From contig JAFGBL010000082.1 of NCBI GenBank assembly GCA_016933115.1, positions 1 to 38,094 on the forward strand: a DNA stretch of 38,094 bases, given 5' to 3'. Of the stretch, positions 15,286-22,993 are shown piece by piece. The position numbers and the translations under genes are program-made. The notes under the pieces were generated by a model that saw only the letters and a list, made by a program, of their open reading frames with translations, ran no database searches and was not told the DNA's origin. Position 1 is the first letter of the stretch. The number at the start of each line of letters is the position of its first letter. The DNA is from Bacteroidales bacterium. Its GTDB lineage: Bacteria > Bacteroidota > Bacteroidia > Bacteroidales > JAADJA01.

Positions 15286-15942
15286 CTAGTCTTCGATTAA
15301 TTCTTTGTTTTTTGAACGTTGAACCCAGATTATTATACCTACGATGATCAATGCCATCGGAGGAAGGATCATCAATCCGTTATTGGTGTAGCCAATATTA
15401 TAAATGCCAACTTTTTCCATTACCGGCAATCCCCAAACGGTTCCTGATCCCAATAATTCCCTGAAAAATGCAACTACGATCAAAATCCAGGCATAACCGG
15501 CTCCATTTCCGATTCCATCCATAAATGAAGGCCAGGGTTTATTTCCCATTGCAAAAGCTTCCAGTCGTCCCATAATGATACAGTTGGTAATGATCAAACC
15601 CACGAATACCGAAAGCTGTTTACTTACTTCATAGGCAAAAGCTTTTAATATCTGGTCGACCAAGATTACCAATGCGGCAATTACGACCAGTTGAACTATG
15701 ATCCTGATCCTTGGGGCGATGGTATTTCTCAACAATGAAATGATAACATTCGCAAAGGCAAGCACAGCTATCACTGAAATGGACATTACTACTGCCGGCT
15801 CCAGTTTTACCGTTACCGCCAGGGCCGAACAAATACCCAGTACCTGAACAGTAATGGGATTTTCCCTGTTTAGTGGAACGGCAAGAAGTTTTTTATTCTT
15901 GGCCGAAAACAAAGGTTCCTTGGGACTTACTTCTGCACTCAT
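15286..15942 (-). CDS. nqrD: Na+-translocating NADH:quinone oxidoreductase subunit D
   Basis: Integral membrane subunit of 218 residues, the partner of NqrE. The iron-centre cysteines are visible at C38 ([10 protein letters not shown]) and C121 ([10 protein letters not shown]), matching those of NqrE in the opposite membrane orientation. The N-terminal 20 residues are cytoplasmic and polar ([18 protein letters not shown]), and the [12 protein letters not shown] motif lies near residue 165. The start codon overlaps the nqrC stop by 4 bp (ATGA), a sign of translational coupling. Confidence 0.97.
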   Translation of the reverse strand: MSAEVSPKEPLFSAKNKKLLAVPLNRENPITVQVLGICSALAVTVKLEPAVVMSISVIAVLAFANVIISLLRNTIAPRIRIIVQLVVIAALVILVDQILKAFAYEVSKQLSVFVGLIITNCIIMGRLEAFAMGNKPWPSFMDGIGNGAGYAWILIVVAFFRELLGSGTVWGLPVMEKVGIYNIGYTNNGLMILPPMALIIVGIIIWVQRSKNKELIED

Positions 15943-16703
15943 GAGTTATTGTGATTTTTAATGTATTCAATATAATTTTCTAAACAATCTTTGATCATGG
16001 CATCTACGCCATTGCTTGTGATTGTCCCTCCCGATATGGCATCCACACCGTGAATTTGCTTATCCGGAGGACGTGTTTTGACACCGCCTTTCACCACTGC
16101 AATGGAAACGAAATTACCATTATCGTCGAACAATTTCTTTCCGATGAATTGATCCTGAAATGGTTTGTAGGCTATCTCAGCGCCCAAACCCGGTGTTTCT
16201 CCCTTGTGGTCAAAAGTCACCCCGAAAATTGTATTGAAATCTGCTTCCAGTGCAATGTTTCCCCAGATGGGACCCCATAATCCTTTGCCCAGCATGGGAA
16301 TAACATAATATTTATTCCCATCCTTTTCACAAACATACAGCGGAAAGGCAGGTTCAACATCTGATTTGCCTGCTTTCAACTCATCCAGTTTGTGCTGCTC
16401 CTCTTTCAGGTTAATCTCAAACGGTCGAATATCACCCTGAACCAACTTACCTCCTTCATAAACGCTGATCAATTCTCCCTTGGAATTGATGGCTTCTTCA
16501 CGGATGACATACTGATCATACAATTTTTCGGCTTCCGATTTTTCACCTGAAACCTGAACCGATTTCAGGATATCCATCATCTTTTCGGTGCGGATATTCT
16601 TTTCCTGAAATGGTTTCAACAGGCTTGAAGCAGATGACAACACCGCCGCTACGATGATGACCATCACCGAAGAATAAATGAAAATGTATCTGTTAGTAAA
16701 CAT
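15939..16703 (-). CDS. nqrC: Na+-translocating NADH:quinone oxidoreductase subunit C
   Basis: Subunit with covalently bound FMN, exposed on the outer face of the membrane and anchored by an N-terminal helix (about 8-30). The FMN attachment motif appears as [10 protein letters not shown] (residues 221-230) with T227 as the acceptor expected for ApbE. The usual form is SGAT, so the third position is Gly rather than Ala. [10 protein letters not shown] (about 141-150) and the [10 protein letters not shown] motif (about 168-177) are the other family hallmarks. Length, 254 residues, is normal. It is 22 bp after nqrB and overlaps nqrD by 4 bp. Confidence 0.96.
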   Translation of the reverse strand: MFTNRYIFIYSSVMVIIVAAVLSSASSLLKPFQEKNIRTEKMMDILKSVQVSGEKSEAEKLYDQYVIREEAINSKGELISVYEGGKLVQGDIRPFEINLKEEQHKLDELKAGKSDVEPAFPLYVCEKDGNKYYVIPMLGKGLWGPIWGNIALEADFNTIFGVTFDHKGETPGLGAEIAYKPFQDQFIGKKLFDDNGNFVSIAVVKGGVKTRPPDKQIHGVDAISGGTITSNGVDAMIKDCLENYIEYIKNHNNS

Positions 16704-16725
16704 TATTGTTCTGTTTTTAATTTCT

Positions 16726-17871
16726 TTATGCCGCTTTAATTTTAACTCTTTTTAACCGCCTTTTAATATTTGACTGTATGATATAATGGTCAATAAGCGG
16801 TGCAAATACATTCATCAGCAGGATGGCAAGCATCATTCCTTCAGGATATGCCGGATTTGCTACCCTGATAATTACCGCCAATACACCGATGAGGAATCCG
16901 TAAATATATTTTCCCATTCCGGTTTGAGAGGCTGTAACCGGATCGGTAGCCATAAATACTGCTCCGAAAGCAAAACCACCTATCACCAGGTGATAATAGG
17001 CCGGCATCGCCATGTAATCATTTATGGCAAACAGGTTAAATATCCATCCCATGACCAGTCCGCCGGCGACCGTCGAAATCATGATCCTCCAGCTTCCAAT
17101 TCCTGTTGCGATTAAAAATATGGCTCCAATTAAAATGGCAAGGGTGGAAGTTTCTCCAACCGAACCTGGAATGAACCCATAAAACATGTCGGAAAACGAA
17201 GGAAGCTTATCCACATCACCAACCAATAAATGGCCCAATGGCGTGGCACCTGAAAAGGCATCGGCTTTTTCTGCAATCCAAACTTTATCTCCCGACATCT
17301 CAGCCGGATATGCAAAAAACAGGAACGCCCTTGCAGTCAATGCAGGATTCAGGATATTCATCCCCGTTCCACCGAAAACCTCCTTACCAATGATCACTGC
17401 AAACACAACTGATAATGCGAGCATCCACAAGGGAATATCGGGTGGGACAATCAGCGGGATCAGAAAACCTGTAACCAGGTATCCCTCGTTCACTTCATGC
17501 CCGCGAATCTGTGCAAAAATAAATTCAATCCCCAACCCTACAACATAGGAAACGATGATCAATGGTAAGACTTTCAAAAATCCGTACCAGAATTGATCCC
17601 AAAAACCCGCCGTTTCTCCCAGTGATATGAAATGCTGGAATCCGACATTCCACATACCGAAAAGTAAAGCCGGGATCAATGCGATCACAACTACGATCAT
17701 GGTACGTTTCATATCCAGTGTATCTCGGATATGACTTCCCCTGAAAGTTACCGTTTTTGGAACATACAGGAAAGTCTCAAAGGCATCAAAGGTGGAATGA
17801 AACTTTTCTAATTTCCCCCCCTTCTCGAACTGAGGTTTGATTTTATCAATATAATTTCTTAACGCCTTCAT
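16726..17871 (-). CDS. nqrB: Na+-translocating NADH:quinone oxidoreductase subunit B
   Basis: The largest membrane subunit (381 residues), carrying covalent FMN and riboflavin and forming the Na+ path. The FMN acceptor is T210 in DAFSGATPLGH, the canonical SGAT motif for ApbE. Other landmarks are RDTLDMKRTMI (about 49-59), the VNEGYLVTGFLIPLI run (about 127-141), GKEVFGGTGMNILNPAL (about 162-178) and the C-terminal NIKRRLKRVKIKAA basic tail. About ten hydrophobic segments are seen. It lies 53 bp after nqrA. Confidence 0.97.
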   Translation of the reverse strand: MKALRNYIDKIKPQFEKGGKLEKFHSTFDAFETFLYVPKTVTFRGSHIRDTLDMKRTMIVVVIALIPALLFGMWNVGFQHFISLGETAGFWDQFWYGFLKVLPLIIVSYVVGLGIEFIFAQIRGHEVNEGYLVTGFLIPLIVPPDIPLWMLALSVVFAVIIGKEVFGGTGMNILNPALTARAFLFFAYPAEMSGDKVWIAEKADAFSGATPLGHLLVGDVDKLPSFSDMFYGFIPGSVGETSTLAILIGAIFLIATGIGSWRIMISTVAGGLVMGWIFNLFAINDYMAMPAYYHLVIGGFAFGAVFMATDPVTASQTGMGKYIYGFLIGVLAVIIRVANPAYPEGMMLAILLMNVFAPLIDHYIIQSNIKRRLKRVKIKAA

Positions 17872-17924
17872 TTATATTTGTTAAATGTTATTTGTTATCA
17901 GTTAAAATTCATTTCCTTTGCAAG

Positions 17925-19274
17925 CTATGACATTTCCTTCAGCATCAGGTCAAGTCCTTCACGCACTATAGATTGCATTTCCGTTTTGGAAGCATCGACA
18001 AATTCACAAAGTGCAAAATCTTCTTCATCAACTTCATAAATACCAAGTTGTTCCATTAAGTCAATATCTTTCACCATAATTGCTTTTAACAACTGCATGG
18101 GATAAATATCCATTGGAAGTACTTTTTCATATTGCCCGGTTAACACAAAAGCCCTGTGAGCGCCATTCATATTGGTATCCAGAGCATATTTTTTGGAAGG
18201 GTTCAACCACGAAAAGAAAGTCTTTGAATAACTGAATTTATTGAATCTTGGCATGGCCCAGCCCAAAAATTCATGGTAATCTCCTTCAGGGATAACGGTA
18301 AGTTGCTGGTCGTAAAACCCGAGGTAACCCACTTTATCAATTTTGGTTCCGGTCAATACGTTGCCACTGATGTACCTTACATTGGCCGAATTTGTATTGT
18401 CCTTCACGAGGGGCAATATGGATGTTCCCGTAATAACTTTGAAATATTGCGGATTTTTAATTTCAGACCCACAAACGGAAATGATCCTGGATGCGTCATA
18501 TATTCCTTCCCTGAACAATTTACCGATGATAATCACAGCCTGAGGATTCAGATACCAAATAATATCTCCTTTATTGATCGGATCGACATGGTGGATCTGT
18601 ACACCTACATTCCCAACAGGATGAGGCCCGGCAAAACGGTTTATCTGAACACCCCGGGCTTCCAGAAATGCCCTGGATTTGGTTTGACCTTCTCTGACAT
18701 TCAGGTGAACCTTGCCCGATGTAAGCATGGTTAGTGCATCCAGCCCAATTTGGAAAGCCTGAACGTCATTTTCGACAATGAAATCGTAGTCGGGTGCCAA
18801 TGGCGCCGAATCAAATGCTGAAATAAAAATGGCTTTAGGGGTATTTTCAGGGTCAGCAATAATGGAATAAGGCCTTTGGCGGAAATAAGCCCACACACCA
18901 CTTTTCAAAAGCTTCTCCAATATCTGCTCCCGGCTCATACTTTTCGGGTCGCCCTTACCGAAGGATTCATATTCCATTTTCCCGTCGGAGTCGATCCTGA
19001 TCTCCAGCATCTTTCGTTTCGCTCCGCGATGTATTTCTGTTACTTTCCCGCTCACCGGTGAGGTAAAAATGATGTTGTCGCGATATTTGTGGAAAAATAC
19101 CGGTGTGCCGGCTTTTACCAGGTCTCCCTCTTTCACAAAAGTCTTTGGAAATACACCCATAAAATCCGGTGGTTTTAAAGCAAATTTATCAGTAGATATG
19201 GCGGTCACTTTTTTTTCGGGTTCCCCCGTTAGCTTGATATCCAGCCCTCTTCTGATCCTATGAACTTCTGACAT
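17925..19274 (-). CDS. nqrA: Na+-translocating NADH:quinone oxidoreductase subunit A
   Basis: Peripheral cytoplasmic subunit of 449 residues, linked to quinone binding. It opens with HRIRRGLDIKLTGEPEK and has the biotinyl-lipoyl-like segment VKEGDLVKAGTPVFF, followed by FTSPVSGKVTEIHRGAKRK (about 73-91). Later come the SGVWAYFRQRPYS motif (about 125-137) and PHPVGNVGVQIHHVDPI (about 209-225). It is the first gene of the nqrABCDEF operon. Upstream, TAAATTTC (minus strand, 19313-19306) is one base off the -7 consensus with a TTTA about 20 bp further up, a weak promoter candidate. Confidence 0.97.
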   Translation of the reverse strand: MSEVHRIRRGLDIKLTGEPEKKVTAISTDKFALKPPDFMGVFPKTFVKEGDLVKAGTPVFFHKYRDNIIFTSPVSGKVTEIHRGAKRKMLEIRIDSDGKMEYESFGKGDPKSMSREQILEKLLKSGVWAYFRQRPYSIIADPENTPKAIFISAFDSAPLAPDYDFIVENDVQAFQIGLDALTMLTSGKVHLNVREGQTKSRAFLEARGVQINRFAGPHPVGNVGVQIHHVDPINKGDIIWYLNPQAVIIIGKLFREGIYDASRIISVCGSEIKNPQYFKVITGTSILPLVKDNTNSANVRYISGNVLTGTKIDKVGYLGFYDQQLTVIPEGDYHEFLGWAMPRFNKFSYSKTFFSWLNPSKKYALDTNMNGAHRAFVLTGQYEKVLPMDIYPMQLLKAIMVKDIDLMEQLGIYEVDEEDFALCEFVDASKTEMQSIVREGLDLMLKEMS

Positions 19275-19550
19275 GTTGTTTATTATATCGTTGGATTATA
19301 TTAATGAAATTTAGATATAAAATTTTAGGTCGCTAAATTAAAAAATCTTGTGAAACTATATATATCAATTTATTGATATTTATCAGTTTTGGGCTTGAGT
19401 CAGAACATATTTAGGCGGTTTCAATTTACCTCTTATCTTATAATTAATTTATTTTCACTGTTTTAGAACTTATAAAAATGGATTCCATTGCTTATTTATA
19501 ATGATTTCGAATAACATTACTGCTTTTTTATCCGGATTACCCAAATCAAC
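19275..19550. other. AT-rich intergenic region between nqrA and the M20 gene
   Basis: No coding frame is convincing here. It holds the divergent promoters. The weak nqrA candidate is at 19306-19337, and runs such as ATATATATCAATTTATTGATAT (around 19352-19372) contain a short dyad that could be an operator or simple AT-rich chance. An open frame running from 19501 into the M20 gene is not regarded as coding, because the promoter box at 19551 lies inside it. Confidence 0.5.
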
Positions 19551-19558
19551 TATCTTTG
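19551..19558 (+). promoter_or_regulatory. Probable -7 box of the M20 amidohydrolase gene
   Basis: TATCTTTG fits TAnnTTTG exactly. The -33 position holds only a T-rich run (19524-19529). Transcription would start near 19564, about 18 nt before the ATG at 19582, which supports that start over the longer frame from 19501. Confidence 0.45.
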
Positions 19559-19581
19559 CTTCATCTTCATTCATATATACG

Positions 19582-20778
19582 ATGGAAGAAATCAGAAAAA
19601 AAATACAAACACTTGCCGAGGCTTACTTTGACGAAATCGTTTCCTTACGGCGAAAAATTCACGCCAACCCTGAACTGGCTTATGATGAACATGAAACGGC
19701 AAAACTGGTAATCGGGTTTTTACGCGAAAATCAAATTAAATTCAAGGAGAAAGTGGCCAAGACGGGTGTTGTAGGTTGGATTAACGATTCAGGCAAAAAT
19801 GTTAAAAATATTGCGCTTAGAGCCGACATGGATGCCCTGCCGATTTTTGAAAAGACGGAGGTGGATTATATTTCAAAAACCCCGGGAAAAATGCACGCCT
19901 GCGGACATGATGTCCATACCGCATCATTACTGGGGGCTGCAAAAATCCTGAATCAATTAAAGAAAGACCTGAATGGTTCGGTAAAATTGATATTCCAGCC
20001 ATCAGAAGAAAAATACCCGGGCGGTGCAAAAGCCATGATCGCGGAGGGTGTGCTCGAAAATCCAAAAACCGGCTACATCTTTGGTCAACATGTGTTCCCC
20101 GAACTGGAATCCGGTAAAGTGGGGATGAAAAGCGGTAAATACATGGCTTCGACCGATGAAGTATTTCTGACAGTCAAAGGACGCGGAGGCCATGGTGCCA
20201 TCCCACATAAAAATGTGGACCCGGTACTGATCGCCTCATATATTGTCATTGCCCTGCAGCAGATCGTCAGCCGGAATTCCAACCCTGCCATGCCGACTGT
20301 TTTGTCATTCGGCAGATTCATTGCCGATGGCCAAACGAATATCATTCCGGATGCAGTAAAGATTTCCGGTATCATTCGCACCTTCGATGAAAACTGGCGT
20401 GCCGAAATAAAAACCCGGATCAGAAAAATTGCAAAATCAGTGGCTGAAGGCATGGGAGGCGAATGCGATGTTTTTATCGACCAGGGTTATCCTTTCCTGG
20501 TCAATGATCCCGGTCTGACTGAAGAAACCCGGCAATTTGCCATTGAATATCTCGGTGCAGAAAATGTAGTTGAACTGGAACTCCGCACAACTGCCGAGGA
20601 TTTTGCCTATTTCAGCCAGCACGTACCGGGATGTTTTTACCGGCTTGGAACCAGGAATGAAGCAAAAGGAATTGTTGCGAACCTTCATACTGCGACCTTT
20701 GATGTGGATGAATCGAGTATAAAAACCGGCATGGGACTGATGGCCTGGATCGCCTTCCGGAAATTATTGAACGGATGA
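19582..20778 (+). CDS. M20-family amidohydrolase (N-acyl amino acid hydrolase type)
   Basis: A 398-residue zinc peptidase/amidohydrolase of the M20D group, which removes acyl groups from amino acids, peptides or related amides. The start at MEEIRKKIQT is chosen because family members begin about 20 residues before SLRRKIHANPELAYDEHET, and because a promoter box lies inside the upstream extension. Metal-site landmarks are C107-G-H109-D110-V-H112 (HACGHDVHT), QPSEEKYPGGA with its Glu pair, GQHVFPELESG, and a late His (LHTATFDVDE). The lid or dimerisation domain lies about 180-290 (GRGGHGAIPH). No signal peptide is seen, so it should be cytoplasmic. The substrate cannot be set from sequence. The DUF5103 gene follows 25 bp later. 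Confidence 0.92.
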   Translation: MEEIRKKIQTLAEAYFDEIVSLRRKIHANPELAYDEHETAKLVIGFLRENQIKFKEKVAKTGVVGWINDSGKNVKNIALRADMDALPIFEKTEVDYISKTPGKMHACGHDVHTASLLGAAKILNQLKKDLNGSVKLIFQPSEEKYPGGAKAMIAEGVLENPKTGYIFGQHVFPELESGKVGMKSGKYMASTDEVFLTVKGRGGHGAIPHKNVDPVLIASYIVIALQQIVSRNSNPAMPTVLSFGRFIADGQTNIIPDAVKISGIIRTFDENWRAEIKTRIRKIAKSVAEGMGGECDVFIDQGYPFLVNDPGLTEETRQFAIEYLGAENVVELELRTTAEDFAYFSQHVPGCFYRLGTRNEAKGIVANLHTATFDVDESSIKTGMGLMAWIAFRKLLNG

Positions 20779-20803
20779 TTGTATTAAACCAATTAGTTTA
20801 AAA

Positions 20804-22102
20804 GTGAGCCATTACCTGGAACTAAATACATTCCTGATTATTATCTTTTTTGTTATCAGTGGATTTCTTAACTCACAGGAATCAGATACTTTAAATAGCA
20901 AACTTGAACCCAATAAAATCTTCATGCCAAACATCAAAACGGTTCAACTCTATCGTGATGGCTGGGAAATGTCGCCTCCCCTTATCAAATTCAACACCGC
21001 AGAAAAACTGAAATTATCCTTCGATGACCTGGATGGTGACCGGAAAGTTTATATGTATACCATCGTCCATTGCAACCCTGAGTGGGAGCCCGAGGATCTT
21101 GAAAATTACCAATATATTGACGGGTACTATGAAGATTACATTACTGATTATTGGTTTTCGATGAATACCATTCAACCTTACACACATTATGAATTGATCT
21201 TTCCGACCCAGGACCTGGCCCCTGCCATTTCGGGAAATTATATTCTTAAGGTTTTTATTGAAAATCCTGACAGCATCTGTTTTACACGGCAATTTATGGT
21301 GGTGGATCAAAAAGTAAAGTTCGAAGCCAAAGTAAAGCAAGCCACCCAACTTGACGACCGTAAAACCAGCCAGGAGATAGATTTTGAAGTGATTGCGAAC
21401 CAATACCGGATCATCAATCCGTACCGCGATTTAAATGTCGTCATCCGTCAAAATGGAAGGTGGGACAATGCCATTTCCAACCTCAAACCCAAAATGGTGA
21501 TCGGCGATAAACTCGATTTCAATTACGACCGGGAAAATGTTTTCAGGGGTGGGAATGAATTCAGAAATATCGATTTTAAGAGCCTGACCTACTATACGGA
21601 AAATGTGATAAAAATTGATTATACCGGAGAAGGATACCAGGTATTTGTGCGAGAGGGTGAAAAACGAACTTTCCAGGTTTACAAAACAGAGTCAGACATC
21701 AATGGCCGCTTTATAGTTAAAACAGAGGACCGCACCCAAACGGCTACCGAGGCCGAATATGTTTATACCCATTTTTTCCTTGCTTATCCGGTTCCCCTGA
21801 TCGATGGGGATATTTACATCATGGGTGAGCTGACCAACTGGAATTTCAATGAGCAAAACAAAATGACGTACAACTTCAAACGAAAGGGGTACGAAAAAAC
21901 ATTGTATTTAAAACAGGGATTTTACGATTATGCTTATATCTTGCTGAACCATGGGGAAAAAGTTGCGGATGAATCGTTTATCGAAGGAAGCCATTGGGAA
22001 ACGGAAAATGATTATACTATTTATATATATAATCGAAACGTTTCCCTGGATTACGATGAATTGATCGGTGTCCATCATCTAAATTCTCTCACCGACCGGT
22101 AG
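20804..22102 (+). CDS. DUF5103 protein, exported
   Basis: A 432-residue protein matching the Bacteroidota DUF5103 family. The start is GTG; a signal peptide follows (FLIIIFFVISGFLNSQES). Downstream ATGs would remove the signal. Family features are the opening IKTVQLYRDGWEMSPPLI, FDDLDGDRKVYMYTIVHCNPEW, and IQPYTHYELIFPT. The C-terminal part (about 335-410: PLIDGDIYIMGELTNWNF, MTYNFKRKGYEKTLYLKQG) looks like an Ig-like or carbohydrate-binding E-set domain. Function is not known; a cell-envelope role is likely. It is 25 bp from the amidohydrolase gene and probably cotranscribed. Confidence 0.85.
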   Translation: MSHYLELNTFLIIIFFVISGFLNSQESDTLNSKLEPNKIFMPNIKTVQLYRDGWEMSPPLIKFNTAEKLKLSFDDLDGDRKVYMYTIVHCNPEWEPEDLENYQYIDGYYEDYITDYWFSMNTIQPYTHYELIFPTQDLAPAISGNYILKVFIENPDSICFTRQFMVVDQKVKFEAKVKQATQLDDRKTSQEIDFEVIANQYRIINPYRDLNVVIRQNGRWDNAISNLKPKMVIGDKLDFNYDRENVFRGGNEFRNIDFKSLTYYTENVIKIDYTGEGYQVFVREGEKRTFQVYKTESDINGRFIVKTEDRTQTATEAEYVYTHFFLAYPVPLIDGDIYIMGELTNWNFNEQNKMTYNFKRKGYEKTLYLKQGFYDYAYILLNHGEKVADESFIEGSHWETENDYTIYIYNRNVSLDYDELIGVHHLNSLTDR

Positions 22103-22121
22103 TTGAAACGGAAATAATTTT

Positions 22122-22151
22122 TTTGCTATTGCAGTTTTTTGACTATATTTG
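22122..22151 (+). promoter_or_regulatory. Bacteroidota-type promoter of the YbaB gene
   Basis: TTTG at 22122-22125, an 18-bp spacer, then TATATTTG at 22144-22151. Both boxes match the consensus, with the same 18-bp spacing as the promoter at 11959-11988. Predicted start near 22157. Confidence 0.62.
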
Positions 22152-22191
22152 AACCTTCTGCGCTCTAAAAATTATTTGATAACAAATTTAA

Positions 22192-22512
22192 ATGCGGAAT
22201 ATGATGGCAGACTTATTTTCGAAACTAAAAGATGCTCGTAAAAGGATTGAGGATGCAAAAAAAAGGCTCAATGACATCATTGTGGAAACCAGTGTGGAAA
22301 ACGGGGCTATAAAAGTAAAGGCCAATGCCAACAAAGTGATCACATCCATCGACATTACACAGGAATTTTATGACAAAGCCGATAAAGAGGCCCTGGAAGA
22401 TATGTTGCTTTCAGCTATTAATATTGCACTCGAAGAAGCAGCGCAAAAAGGGGAGATCGAAATGAAGGAAATTACCCGCGACATGTTACCCAATTTCCCG
22501 GGTCTGGTTTAA
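22192..22512 (+). CDS. YbaB/EbfC nucleoid-associated protein
   Basis: A small DNA-binding protein of the YbaB/EbfC family (about 106 residues), normally a dimer that coats DNA and affects expression. The helix LFSKLKDARKRIEDAKKRLN is followed by the strand pair IIVETSVENGAIKVKANANK and ITSIDI, then an acidic helix (DKEALEDMLLSAINIALEEA) and a short tail with Pro. The start could be the ATG at 22192, 22201 or 22204; the third gives MADLFSKL, the usual family opening. No recR or dnaX is next to it, unlike in many other bacteria. The promoter is at 22122-22151. Confidence 0.85.
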   Translation: MRNMMADLFSKLKDARKRIEDAKKRLNDIIVETSVENGAIKVKANANKVITSIDITQEFYDKADKEALEDMLLSAINIALEEAAQKGEIEMKEITRDMLPNFPGLV

Positions 22513-22550
22513 ATTTTAACTCTAAAATCAGCTGTAAACGCCCTATCATT

Positions 22551-22955
22551 TTGAAAAATTCATTTCGAACTTATTGGATTAAATATTTTGATTACAAAAT
22601 CGGGCTGGCCGGTGGCCTGGTGATGGGCGTCATCGTTTTTTTTATCAATTTCCACGCAACCTCCGATCCGTTTGATTCAACGATTGCCGCCATAAAACAA
22701 GGCATTTATACTTTCCTATTCGGTGGTTGGATCATGAAACTTTGCGAAATACTGGCCATTAAAATAAATCAACAATTCATGGCCGTTTTCCTGGCGATGT
22801 TGATTCCTTCTTTTATTTCTTTATTGTTAACATTTGGCGTTCACAGTATGCGGGGAACACCACGGCCTGTTGAATCTACTATTCCAACAGCCATCTTTGT
22901 TATACCGTCAACTTTGGTTTGGGGGATTATTAAACGTAAAAAAAATCCCGGTTAA
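22551..22955 (+). CDS. Small integral membrane protein, unknown
   Basis: A 134-residue protein with no recognised family. It has a TTG start after a 38-bp gap from the YbaB gene. It has a short basic N-terminus (KNSFRTYWIKYFDYK) and three to four hydrophobic segments: about 17-34 (LAGGLVMGVIVFFINF), 47-65, 75-95 (MAVFLAMLIPSFISLLLTFGV) and 110-127 (AIFVIPSTLVWGII), ending KRKKNPG. It is probably cotranscribed with the YbaB gene. Its stop codon lies inside the terminator at 22943-22965. Confidence 0.7.
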   Translation: MKNSFRTYWIKYFDYKIGLAGGLVMGVIVFFINFHATSDPFDSTIAAIKQGIYTFLFGGWIMKLCEILAIKINQQFMAVFLAMLIPSFISLLLTFGVHSMRGTPRPVESTIPTAIFVIPSTLVWGIIKRKKNPG

Positions 22956-22965
22956 ACCGGGATTT
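22943..22965. terminator. Bidirectional intrinsic terminator
   Basis: Inverted repeat AAATCCCGGTT-A-AACCGGGATTT, an 11-bp perfect dyad flanked by an A-run on the left. It can terminate both the plus-strand gene ending at 22955 and the minus-strand ribonucleotide reductase gene ending at 22994, and it overlaps the stop codon of the former. Confidence 0.8.
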
Positions 22966-22993
22966 ATATTTGAAAATAAATCGAGCTACAATT

